Below are positions 7,446-15,070 of a stretch of DNA of 64,000 bases, piece after piece. The stretch is from Nocardioides marmotae (GTDB lineage: Bacteria > Actinomycetota > Actinomycetes > Propionibacteriales > Nocardioidaceae). The stretch spans positions 3,596,001 to 3,660,000 of the forward strand of contig NZ_CP053660.1 of NCBI RefSeq assembly GCF_013177455.1, given 5' to 3'. Numbering within the stretch: position 1 is the stretch's first letter; the number at the start of each line of letters is the position of its first letter. Position numbers and translations under genes: made by a program. Below the pieces are notes generated by a model that saw only the letters and a list, made by a program, of their open reading frames with translations, ran no database searches and was not told the DNA's origin.

Positions 7446-9067
7446 CAGGCACGTCCCAGCTTCTTCATCAGGCGGAGGTTGGCGGTCATCACCTTCGCGA
7501 ACCGCTCGTCGGACATCCCGAGCACCGGCGCGATCGGCAGCCCGCGCTGCGTCGCGACCGACTGGGTCTCGGTGTAGCGCAGGATGCCCTCGGCACCCTG
7601 CCGGCGACCCACGCCGGACTGGCGCATGCCGCCCATCGGGGCGTCGATGCTCGCGAACGCGGCACCGAAGGCCTCGTTGATGTTCACGGTGCCGGCCTTG
7701 ACGTGCCGGGCGATGGCCCGGGCGCGGGGGCCGTCCTGGCTGTAGATCGAGGCGTTGAGGCCGTACACGCCCTCGTTGGCGCGGGCGATCGCGTCGGCCT
7801 CGTCGTGGAAGCGGTAGAGCGAGACCACCGGGCCGAACGTCTCGTCCTGGAAGCAGGCCATGTCCGGCGTGACGCCCTCGAGGATCGTCGGCTCGTAGAC
7901 GAAGGGGCCCAGGTCGGGCCGGGCCCGGCCGCCGGTGAGCACGCGGGCGCCCTTGGCCACCGCCTCCTCGACGTGGTGGACGACCGCGTCGAGCTGCGCC
8001 TGGGAGATCAGCGAGCCCATGTCGTTGTCCCAGTCCAGCGTCGCGCCGAGGGTCATCGCCTGGGTGCGGGCGACGAACCGGTCCACGAAGCGGTCGTAGA
8101 CCTGGTCGGCGACGAAGAGCCGCTCGACCGAGACGCACAGCTGCCCGGCGTTGGAGAACGTCGCGCGGACCGCGCCCTCGGCGGCGCGCTCGAGGTCGGC
8201 GTCGCGCAGGACCAGCATCGGGTTCTTGCCGCCGAGCTCCAGCGAGCAGCCGATGAGCCGATCGGCGCAGCCGCGGGCGATCAGCCGGCCGGTGGCGGTC
8301 GAGCCGGTGAAGCAGACGTAGTCGGCGCGCTCGACGATCCCGGTGCCCACCCGGGGGCCGGGGCCCGCCACGACCTGCCAGACGTCGGCGGGGAAGCCGG
8401 CCTCCTCGAGCAGCTGGGCGCCGAGCAGCGCGGAGAGCATCGTCTGGGAGTCGGGCTTGGCGACGACGGCGTTGCCGGCGAGCAGCGCGGGCAGGCCGTC
8501 GGCCAGGGCCATGGTGAACGGGTAGTTCCAGGGCGAGATGATCCCGACGACGCCCTTGGGCACCCGGTTGACGTCGACGCGGGTCAGCACCGGCATGACG
8601 CCCGGGTGGCGCCGGGTCGCGAGGTGGCGCCGCGCGGTGCGGCCGTAGTAGCGCGCGGTCATCGCGACATGGAGGGTCTCGTCGAAGGCGTGCTTCCGCG
8701 CCTTGCCGGACTCCAGCACGATCAGGTCGGTGATCTCGTCCTGGCGGTCGAGCACGAGGTCGTGCAGGCGCAGCAGCATCGCGGCGCGCTGGTCCAGGCT
8801 GGTGCGGGACCAGGCGACCTGGGCGCGACGGGCCCGCGCGAAGGCCGCGGCCACGTCGGCGTCGCTGCTCTGCGGCACGTGCGCGAGCGGGGCCCCGTCG
8901 AGGGGCGAGTACACGGCGTGGTCCTCGCCGGAGGTGGCGACGATGCGGCGGGTCAGCGAGGCGACGTACTCGGGCTCGAGGGCGTACGTCGCGCCGGGCT
9001 CGTGCTCGGGGTCGCGGGGCCCCTCCACGAGCGGGCCGCCGGACGGGGACGGAGAGGAGGCGCTCAT
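7445..9067 (-). CDS. NAD(P)+-dependent aldehyde dehydrogenase, succinate-semialdehyde dehydrogenase type (540 aa)
   Basis: Oxidises an aldehyde to the acid. Catalytic Cys311 (FSNAGQLCVSVERL) and general-base Glu277 (LELGGKNP) are present. So are GIISPWNYPF for cofactor/substrate positioning (~187) and a VCFTGSTATG Rossmann element (~251). The sequence is closest to the GabD2/succinic-semialdehyde group of actinobacteria; the ~25-residue N-terminal extension and Lys/Arg-rich C-terminus fit that group. The start is ATG 9067; nothing upstream is supported. It is cotranscribed with the GMC oxidase, which suggests it handles an aldehyde made by or alongside that oxidase, but the substrate is inferred only from position. 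Confidence 0.9.
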   Translation of the reverse strand: MSASSPSPSGGPLVEGPRDPEHEPGATYALEPEYVASLTRRIVATSGEDHAVYSPLDGAPLAHVPQSSDADVAAAFARARRAQVAWSRTSLDQRAAMLLRLHDLVLDRQDEITDLIVLESGKARKHAFDETLHVAMTARYYGRTARRHLATRRHPGVMPVLTRVDVNRVPKGVVGIISPWNYPFTMALADGLPALLAGNAVVAKPDSQTMLSALLGAQLLEEAGFPADVWQVVAGPGPRVGTGIVERADYVCFTGSTATGRLIARGCADRLIGCSLELGGKNPMLVLRDADLERAAEGAVRATFSNAGQLCVSVERLFVADQVYDRFVDRFVARTQAMTLGATLDWDNDMGSLISQAQLDAVVHHVEEAVAKGARVLTGGRARPDLGPFVYEPTILEGVTPDMACFQDETFGPVVSLYRFHDEADAIARANEGVYGLNASIYSQDGPRARAIARHVKAGTVNINEAFGAAFASIDAPMGGMRQSGVGRRQGAEGILRYTETQSVATQRGLPIAPVLGMSDERFAKVMTANLRLMKKLGRA

Positions 9068-9123
9068 GTACCGAGGGTATGTGACCGCAGTCTCCCGAAC
9101 TACCGCTCGGGCACAAATGTGGG

Positions 9124-9150
9124 ACTGTACACACGGGCCCGAGTTGTCAA
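9124..9150 (-). promoter_or_regulatory. Candidate sigA-type promoter of the aldehyde dehydrogenase-GMC oxidase operon
   Basis: On the minus strand TTGACA (9150-9145) and TACAGT (9129-9124) are separated by 15 nt. That is slightly short but has near-consensus hexamers, unusual in such GC-rich DNA. The predicted transcript start is ~50 nt before the ATG at 9067. Confidence 0.5.
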
Positions 9151-9160
9151 CCCGGGCCCG
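9134..9160 (-). terminator. GC-rich hairpin after the 484-aa aldehyde dehydrogenase gene
   Basis: The palindromic octamer CGGGCCCG occurs at 9134-9141 and again at 9153-9160 and can pair across 11 nt, just downstream of the stop at 9169. It overlaps the candidate promoter of the next operon, so terminator and promoter share the same bases. Confidence 0.5.
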
Positions 9161-9168
9161 CGGGAGGG

Positions 9169-10623
9169 TCACATCGCGGGTGCGTCGGTGTAGACCGACT
9201 TGAGCTCGGTGTACTCCCCGAGGCCCTCGGGGCCGAACTCCCGGCCGATCCCGGAGGCCTTGAAGCCGCCGAACGGCGCCGCGAAGTCCATCGTGTAGGT
9301 GTTCACGCCGTACGTCCCGGCGCGGACGCGGCGGGCGACATCGAGGCCGGCCTCGGGGTCAGCGGTCCAGACCGTTCCCGCGAGGCCGTAGTCGGACTCG
9401 TTGGCGATGCGGACCGCGTCGTCGACGTCGTCGTAGGCGATGACCGAGAGCACCGGCCCGAAGATCTCCTCCTGGGCGATCCGCATCCGGTTGTCGACGT
9501 CGGCGAAGACGGTGGGGCGGACGTACCACCCGCGGTCGAGCCCGTCGGGCATGCCGTTGCCGCCGACGACGAGACGGGCGCCCTCCTCCTGGCCGAGCGC
9601 GATGTACTTCTCCACCCGCTCCTGCTGGCGCTGGGCGACCATCGGGCCGATCTCGGTGGCGGGGTCCATCGGGTCGCCGACCTTCATGCCGGCGACAGCC
9701 TCGGCGAGCGCGTCGACGACGGCGTCGTAGCTGGCCCGCGAGGCCAGGACCCGGGTCTGGGCGACGCAGGCCTGGCCGGAGTTCATCAGGCCGATGAACT
9801 TCAGGCCCTCCACGGTCGCGGCGAGGTCGGCGTCGTCGAGCACGATGGCGGCGGACTTGCCGCCCAGCTCGAGGCTGACCCGCTTGAGCTGCTCGCCGCA
9901 CACCGCGGCGATCCGGCGCCCGGCCGCGGTGGAGCCGGTGAAGGCGACCTTGTCGACGCCGGGATGGGCCACCAGGTGCTCGCCGACCTCGCGCCCGGCG
10001 GCCACGATGTTGACCACACCCGCGGGGACGCCGGCCTCGAGGAGCAGCTCGGCCATCAGGTAGGTGTCGAGCGGGGTCTCCGGCGCGGGCTTGACCACGA
10101 CGGTGTTGCCGGCGAGCAGGGCCGGGACGACCTTGGAGACCGTCGTGAACTGCGGGACGTTCCACGGCGGGATGGCCGCCACCACGCCGATCGGCTCCCG
10201 GCGCACCACCACCTCCGGGCCGAGCACGCCCGGGCGCCGCTCCTCCCACGGGAAGGACCGGGCGATGCCGAGGAACGCCTCGATCTGCATCCACGGCGCC
10301 GGCGACTGGGCGAGGTTGGAGAACGACGTCGGCGCGCCCATCTCGATGGTGATCAGGTCCGCCATCTCCGCCAGCCTGGCGGCGTACAGCCCGGAGAACA
10401 CCTGGAGCACCTCGATCCGCTCCTCGGGCGACATCCGCGGCCACGGTCCCTCGTCGAAGGCCCGCCGGGCCGCGGCGACCGCGGCGTCCACGTCGGCCGG
10501 CGAGCCCTCCGGGACGGTCGCCACGACCTCCTCGCTGTGCGGCGAGACGACCCGGAGGGTGTCCGTGGTGGCCGGGGCGCGCCAGCCGCCGTCGATGAAG
10601 AAGGCGTCGCGGTCGAGGGTCAT
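9169..10623 (-). CDS. Aldehyde dehydrogenase family protein (484 aa)
   Basis: Full-length ALDH with catalytic Cys286 (MNSGQACVAQTR), Glu252 (LELGGKSAA), cofactor loop AIPPWNVPQFT (~150) and Rossmann element VAFTGSTAAG (~227). The C-terminal PFGGFKASGIGREFGPEGL is typical of broad-range mycobacterial and Nocardioides aldehyde dehydrogenases of lipid/sterol catabolic clusters. It starts with ATG at 10623 after an AGGAG ribosome-binding site on the minus strand (10634-10630). It is the last gene of the unit preceded by a KstR-type operator. The substrate is not readable; an aldehyde from side-chain degradation is a reasonable inference. Confidence 0.9.
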   Translation of the reverse strand: MTLDRDAFFIDGGWRAPATTDTLRVVSPHSEEVVATVPEGSPADVDAAVAAARRAFDEGPWPRMSPEERIEVLQVFSGLYAARLAEMADLITIEMGAPTSFSNLAQSPAPWMQIEAFLGIARSFPWEERRPGVLGPEVVVRREPIGVVAAIPPWNVPQFTTVSKVVPALLAGNTVVVKPAPETPLDTYLMAELLLEAGVPAGVVNIVAAGREVGEHLVAHPGVDKVAFTGSTAAGRRIAAVCGEQLKRVSLELGGKSAAIVLDDADLAATVEGLKFIGLMNSGQACVAQTRVLASRASYDAVVDALAEAVAGMKVGDPMDPATEIGPMVAQRQQERVEKYIALGQEEGARLVVGGNGMPDGLDRGWYVRPTVFADVDNRMRIAQEEIFGPVLSVIAYDDVDDAVRIANESDYGLAGTVWTADPEAGLDVARRVRAGTYGVNTYTMDFAAPFGGFKASGIGREFGPEGLGEYTELKSVYTDAPAM

Positions 10624-10636
10624 GGCTGCTCCTGCT

Positions 10637-10678
10637 GCTCGGGTGGGGCTGCTCGGGTGGGGCTGCTCGGGTGGGGCT
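10637..10678. repeat. Three perfect tandem copies of a 14-bp unit
   Basis: The unit GCTCGGGTGGGGCT is repeated at 10637-10650, 10651-10664 and 10665-10678. It fills the 57-bp gap between the 370-aa gene and the 484-aa aldehyde dehydrogenase gene. It makes the intercistronic spacer a likely site of slippage. Confidence 0.9.
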
Positions 10679-10680
10679 GG

Positions 10681-11793
10681 TCAGGGGGCGACGGCGAACC
10701 AGTCGGCGAAGCCGCTGGGGTCGTGCCGGCCGATGGCGAAGTGCTCGAAGAGCCCCCAGCCCTCCGCGGTGCGGCCGCCCTCGGTGAGGACCGCGCGGCC
10801 GACGTGGTCGACGCAGCCGAACATCATCCGCCCGACGACGGCCTCGTCGGCGAGGTCGTAGGTGACCCGCTCGACGAACTTCTCGCCCCGCCAGACGCCG
10901 TGGGTCCAGTCCGGGTCGCCGCCGTAGCCGCCGCCGACGTGCAACGGCGCGGCCAGCAGGGAGGAGACCTCGAGGACGATCTCCTCCCCCGACCCGCTGG
11001 TGCAGCGGATGGTCGCGCCGGTGGGCGTGCGGGTGCCCGGGGCGTAGTGGACCCGCACGCGCGGCCAGCCCAGCTGCTCGGTGCGGCCGTCGGGGTGGAC
11101 GCGGTGGCAGTCGTTGAGGGTGCGGTAGCCCGAGGGGTCCTCCTGGAGGATCAGCACGACGGCGTACTCCTCGAACCGCATCGGCACGTAGAGCCACCAC
11201 ATGCCGTCGAAGGGCGGGTCCGCCGGCGCGCCGGCCGGCTCGGCCTCGCCGACCGGCCGGATGCCCCACGAGCGGTCGCGGGTGCCGACCCACCGGTCGG
11301 GGGTGACCTCGATCCGCTCGCCGTCGACCTCGACGTGGCCCGACCAGGTGCCGACCTGGGCGAAGCGCTGGGCCTCGAGGGTGACCCGCGCGCCGGAGCG
11401 CAGCACGTGCGGCAGCTCCTGGAGCACCGGGAACGAGCCCTCCCAGACGAGATCCGCGGCGATGCCCTCGGTCTCCTCCAGCCTCAGGTGGAGGCGCTGG
11501 AGCGGCTCGTCGACCTCGATGGAGTAGCCGCCGACGCGCTGGTTGAGGCGGTCGTCGTCGCAGAGGTCGGAGAGGTGGACGGCCGTGTGCTTGCCGTCGC
11601 GGGCCAGCAGGAGGAAGGCGTCCTTGGTGCCGAGGTTCGGGTAGTAGCCGAGCCCGGTGATGAGGAACAGCTCGCCGCTGCGGTCGTGGGCGTTGAAGTA
11701 GCAGCGGTCGTAGAAGTTGCGGTCGCTGCTGGCCGGCCAGGTGACCGGCAGCGGCGCCTGGTGGAGGGGGTACTCATCGAGCGGACCGACCAT
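10681..11793 (-). CDS. Unknown protein, middle gene of a KstR-type operon (370 aa)
   Basis: I do not recognise this family with certainty. The sequence is rich in Trp, Tyr and Phe in short beta-like segments: NFYDRCYFNAHD, LFLITGLGYYPN, DGMWWLYVPMRF and WGLFEHFAIG. That resembles the beta-barrel CrtC/AttH-like or lipocalin-like proteins sometimes found next to phosphotransferase and acyl-CoA dehydrogenase genes. There is no signal peptide or membrane segment. The ATG at 11793 overlaps the upstream stop by one base (TGATG), so its synthesis is coupled to the phosphotransferase. A role in binding or modifying a hydrophobic metabolite is a guess from context. Confidence 0.75.
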   Translation of the reverse strand: MVGPLDEYPLHQAPLPVTWPASSDRNFYDRCYFNAHDRSGELFLITGLGYYPNLGTKDAFLLLARDGKHTAVHLSDLCDDDRLNQRVGGYSIEVDEPLQRLHLRLEETEGIAADLVWEGSFPVLQELPHVLRSGARVTLEAQRFAQVGTWSGHVEVDGERIEVTPDRWVGTRDRSWGIRPVGEAEPAGAPADPPFDGMWWLYVPMRFEEYAVVLILQEDPSGYRTLNDCHRVHPDGRTEQLGWPRVRVHYAPGTRTPTGATIRCTSGSGEEIVLEVSSLLAAPLHVGGGYGGDPDWTHGVWRGEKFVERVTYDLADEAVVGRMMFGCVDHVGRAVLTEGGRTAEGWGLFEHFAIGRHDPSGFADWFAVAP

Positions 11794-12932
11794 CACGCAC
11801 CCACCTCCGCCAGCAGGCTGTCGAGCAACGGCTTGTGGTGCATCAGCGCATCGGGGTCCTCGGGCCGCTCGATCTCGCCGAAGTGGATCTGCCGGGCGCC
11901 GGTGCGCAGGAAGACGATGCACCACTGGACGGCGTTGTAGACGTGGTACCAGTGCAGGTCGCCGACCTCGACGCCGGTGACCTGGCGGTACGTCGCCACG
12001 ACCTCCTCCTCGCGCAGGAAGTGCGGCATCCCGGGGAGCTCCAGCGCGCCGGTGATCGACTCGAAGACGCGGTGGGCGAAGACCATCCAGGACAGGTCGA
12101 GCTCGCGGGGTCCGACCGTGGCCATCTCCCAGTCGAGCACCGCGACCGGGGCGAAGTCGCGGTAGAGGACGTTGCCGATCCGCGCGTCGCCCCAGCACAG
12201 CACCGGGTCGCCCTGCTGCGGCGGGAGGTGCGCCTCGAGCCAGGCGAGCCCGCGCTCGGTGACCGAGGAGCGGCCGATGTCGGGGACCGCGAACTCGTAC
12301 CAGGCGCGCGTCCGGGCCAGGTTGCGCGCCAGCGGCGTCTCCCCCGCGTGGCCGTGCCGCGCGGGGTCGAGGAAGGCGAAGGTCGCGATGGCCTCGGGGA
12401 TCGAGTGCAGCCGGGCCACCACGCCGACGGTGCGGTCCTGGAGGTCGCGCTGCTCCTCCGGCGAGGCGTCGTGGAGCCAGTTGTCGCCGAAGTTGTAGGG
12501 CAGCACGTCCTGCGGCACCACGCCCTCGACCCGGTCCATCAGGAAGAACGGGGTGCCCAGCACCTCCCCAGTCGGCTCCAGCCACCGCACGGCCGGCACC
12601 GGGACGTCGGTCAGCTCCGCGACGAGCCGCATCGCGTCGTACTGGTCGCCGAGCGCGTAGTCAGGGAAGACCGGGAAGTCCTCGGCCGCCGGCGCGACCC
12701 GGGCGACGTACCGGCCCACGCGCTGCTCGCCGCCCTCGGTCCACGTCGCGTCGAGCGGCAGGGTCTCCGAGGACATGCCGTTGGCGTCGGTGCCGGCGTG
12801 CACGACCACGGCCGGGTGGGCCCCCACGGGCAGCTGGGTGGCGAGCCAGGAGGCGAGCCGGTCGGCCAGGGGCCGAGCGTCGCGGCTGCTGCGCTGCAGC
12901 CTGGTGTCCGGTGGCGGCGGTGCCTGGGTCAC
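11793..12932 (-). CDS. Phosphotransferase family protein, APH/ACAD10-like kinase fold (379 aa)
   Basis: Aminoglycoside-phosphotransferase-fold kinase of the type that phosphorylates hydroxy acids or hydroxyacyl compounds (ACAD10/11 N-terminal-like). The catalytic loop is CWGDARIGNVLY (~251), with Trp in place of the usual His of HGD, and the metal-binding Asp is in AVLDWEMATVGPRELDL (~270). MDRVEGVVPQDVLPY (~152) is the hinge region. An antibiotic-resistance role is unlikely given the company it keeps. It starts with GTG at 12932. It is the first gene of a three-gene minus-strand unit whose promoter carries a KstR-type box. Confidence 0.85.
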   Translation of the reverse strand: MTQAPPPPDTRLQRSSRDARPLADRLASWLATQLPVGAHPAVVVHAGTDANGMSSETLPLDATWTEGGEQRVGRYVARVAPAAEDFPVFPDYALGDQYDAMRLVAELTDVPVPAVRWLEPTGEVLGTPFFLMDRVEGVVPQDVLPYNFGDNWLHDASPEEQRDLQDRTVGVVARLHSIPEAIATFAFLDPARHGHAGETPLARNLARTRAWYEFAVPDIGRSSVTERGLAWLEAHLPPQQGDPVLCWGDARIGNVLYRDFAPVAVLDWEMATVGPRELDLSWMVFAHRVFESITGALELPGMPHFLREEEVVATYRQVTGVEVGDLHWYHVYNAVQWCIVFLRTGARQIHFGEIERPEDPDALMHHKPLLDSLLAEVGA

Positions 12933-12992
12933 GGGCGCTCCTCGGGGTCGCCCACGCCGCGCGGTGTGACATGGGTCTCACGGCAGCATCGG

Positions 12993-13006
12993 TGGAACGC
13001 GTTCTA
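12993..13006. promoter_or_regulatory. KstR-type operator (TnnAACnnGTTnnA)
   Basis: TGGAACGCGTTCTA matches every fixed position of the published KstR consensus TNNAACNNGTTNNA. KstR is the TetR-family repressor of cholesterol catabolism in mycobacteria and rhodococci. The box is 61-74 bp upstream of the GTG at 12932. On the minus strand it overlaps a possible -10 box, TAGAAC (13006-13001), which lies 15 nt from TTGACA (13027-13022). That is the arrangement expected for repression. Confidence 0.65.
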
Positions 13007-13068
13007 GTTGTCAATGACGCGTGTCAACTACGCCGGCTGGCCCAACCGCTCGGGCCGACCCCGCGGGG

Positions 13069-13317
13069 CGGGTATGCCGCGCAGGTCGGGGCCGGAGGCG
13101 GACGACGGGCGGGCAGGCCCGGTCGTGGTCGGGCCTGGCGGGCCGGAGCGAGGCACGAGCGCAGGCCGGGTAGACCGGGCGTGCCCGCCCGGCGGGAGCC
13201 GCAGGCCCCGACCCCCACCACCCGGCGTACGCCGTGGGCGGATGACCGTGGCACAGGCCGCGGTCGGGTCACCGGGTTTCGACACGCTCGCTGGCGCTCG
13301 CTGCTCAACCAGCGGGG
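13069..13317. repeat. ~250-bp dispersed repeat, copy 1, with a 41-nt imperfect inverted repeat
   Basis: This fills the 392-bp gap before glpD. It is nearly identical to 23988-24245. Inside, arms 13084-13124 and 13173-13213 pair at 34 of 41 positions around a 48-nt loop. The 3' part carries GGTTTCGACACGCTC and GCTGCTCAACCAGCGGGG, which resemble a palindromic intergenic repeat I recall as frequent in Nocardioides. Both copies lie just downstream of minus-strand genes (glpD here) and upstream of another minus-strand gene. It has no ribosome-binding site or codon bias of a gene. Confidence 0.9.
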
Positions 13318-13324
13318 AGGGCGG

Positions 13325-15070
13325 TCAGACGATGTCCGGCGCCCGCACCCGGGCCTCGTCGGCCTCCTGGTCGGTGAGCTGCTGCTGGCTCTGGCGCTCG
13401 GCCTCGACGCGGCGCAGGTAGTGGTCGACCTCGTCGGCGGTCCGCTCATCGTCCCAGCCGAGCTCCGCGGCCATCAGCCGGGCGACGCCGGGGGCGGCGC
13501 GGGTGCCGCGGTCGAAGGTCTCGATGGAGATCCGGGTGCGGCGGGTCAGCACGTCGTCGAGGTGGCGCGCGCCCTCGTGGGTCACCGCGTAGACGACCTC
13601 GGCGGCCAGGTGGTCCTCGGCGCCCTCGAGCGGCTCGGCGAGGTCGGGGCGCTCGGCGACCAGCGCGAGCAGGTCGTCGACGAGCGAGCCGTAGCGGTCG
13701 AGCAGCGCGTCGATGCGGGCCACGTGCAGCCCGGAGCGGCGCGCGAGGAGCACCCGCTGGTTGGTCCGCGCCTCCCAGCCGTCCGCGCCGAGCAGCGGCA
13801 CCCGGTCGGTGATCGAGGGACGGACGGCGAGGTTGCCGGTGGTGCGCAGGGAGTGGGCGGCGGCGTCGACCGCGTCCCGCGCCATCACTCGGTACGTCGT
13901 CAGCTTCCCGCCCGCGATCATCACCAGCCCGGGCACCGGCGTGACCACGGTGTGCTCGCGCGAGATCTTCGACGTGGGCTCGGACTCCCCGCTCAGCAGC
14001 GGCCGCAGGCCGGCGTACACGCCCTCCACGTCGTCGTGGTCGAGCGGCTCGCGGAGGATCGCGTTGACCCGGTCCAGGACGTACTCGATGTCGGTGCGGC
14101 TGGCCGCGGGGTGGGCCTTGTCGAGGTCCCACGCGGTGTCGGTGGTGCCGATGACCCAGTGCCGGCCCCACGGGATGACGAAGAGCACCGAGGTCTCGGT
14201 GCGCACGATGAAGCCGGCCTCGGACCGGATCCGGTCGCGCGGCACCACGAGGTGGATGCCCTTGGAGGCCTGGACGTGCAGCGCGCCGCGGCCGCCGACC
14301 ATCTCCTGGACCTCGTCGGTCCATACGCCGGCGGCGTTGACGACGACCTTGGCGCGGACCTCCAGCTCCCGGCCGGTCTCCAGGTCGGTGGCCCGGACCC
14401 CGACGACCCGCTCCCCCTCGCGGAGGAACCCGGTCACCCGGACGCGGGTCGCGACGGCGGCCCCGTTGGCGGCGGCGGTCCGGGCGATGGTGAGCACCAG
14501 TCGGGCGTCGTCGACCTGGCAGTCGTAGTAGCGGATCGCCCCGGTGACGGTCTCGGCGCGGAAGTCCGGAGCCGTCCGGGCGACCTGGCGGCGGGTCAGG
14601 TGGCGGTGCCGCGGGAGCCCGGAGCCGCCGGGCGCGAGGGCGGCCATGCCGTCGTACAGCGCGAGCCCCGCGCCGACGTAGGGCCGCTCCCAGCCGCGGT
14701 GGGTCAGCGGGTAGAGGAACGGCACCGGGCGCACCAGGTGGGGCGCGAGCCGGGTCAGCAGCAGCCCGCGCTCGTGCAGCGCCTCGCGCACCAGGGCGAA
14801 GTCGAGCATCTCGAGGTAGCGCAGCCCGCCGTGGACGAGCTTGGAGGAGCGGCTGCTCGTGCCGCTGGCCAGGTCGCGCTGCTCGACCAGCGCGGTCGAG
14901 AGCCCGCGGGTCACCGCGTCGAGGGCGACCCCGGCCCCGACGACGCCGCCCCCGACCACGAGCACGTCGAGCTCGTGGTCGGGAGCGGCGATCCGGTCGA
15001 GCGCCGCCTCGCGGGCGGCGGGGCCCAGCGCACTCGGGTCGGGACGGACGGGCGCGCCGGGCGAGCTCAT
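13325..15070 (-). CDS. glpD: Aerobic glycerol-3-phosphate dehydrogenase (581 aa)
   Basis: FAD enzyme oxidising sn-glycerol 3-phosphate to dihydroxyacetone phosphate at the membrane, feeding electrons to quinone. The FAD-binding motif VLVVGGGVVGAGVALDAVTRG lies at ~36-56. SGTSSRSSKLVHGGLRYLE (~69) and GKLTTYRVMARDAVDAA (~387) are diagnostic of GlpD. The C-terminal region (~400-560) is the DAO_C helical domain. The ATG overlaps the stop of the upstream amylase gene by four bases (ATGA), so it is translationally coupled to it, an unusual partner. Confidence 0.95.
   Translation of the reverse strand: MSSPGAPVRPDPSALGPAAREAALDRIAAPDHELDVLVVGGGVVGAGVALDAVTRGLSTALVEQRDLASGTSSRSSKLVHGGLRYLEMLDFALVREALHERGLLLTRLAPHLVRPVPFLYPLTHRGWERPYVGAGLALYDGMAALAPGGSGLPRHRHLTRRQVARTAPDFRAETVTGAIRYYDCQVDDARLVLTIARTAAANGAAVATRVRVTGFLREGERVVGVRATDLETGRELEVRAKVVVNAAGVWTDEVQEMVGGRGALHVQASKGIHLVVPRDRIRSEAGFIVRTETSVLFVIPWGRHWVIGTTDTAWDLDKAHPAASRTDIEYVLDRVNAILREPLDHDDVEGVYAGLRPLLSGESEPTSKISREHTVVTPVPGLVMIAGGKLTTYRVMARDAVDAAAHSLRTTGNLAVRPSITDRVPLLGADGWEARTNQRVLLARRSGLHVARIDALLDRYGSLVDDLLALVAERPDLAEPLEGAEDHLAAEVVYAVTHEGARHLDDVLTRRTRISIETFDRGTRAAPGVARLMAAELGWDDERTADEVDHYLRRVEAERQSQQQLTDQEADEARVRAPDIV

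Noticed and set aside
11793..12932. Aminoglycoside resistance kinase
   Set aside because: The fold matches, but the operon partners, the altered catalytic-loop residue and the KstR-type box point to metabolism.
13069..13317. Open frame inside the 250-bp repeat (also open in the second copy)
   Set aside because: Similarity between copies is equal at all codon positions, the reading frames diverge at the ends and no ribosome-binding site exists; the conservation is of DNA, not protein.
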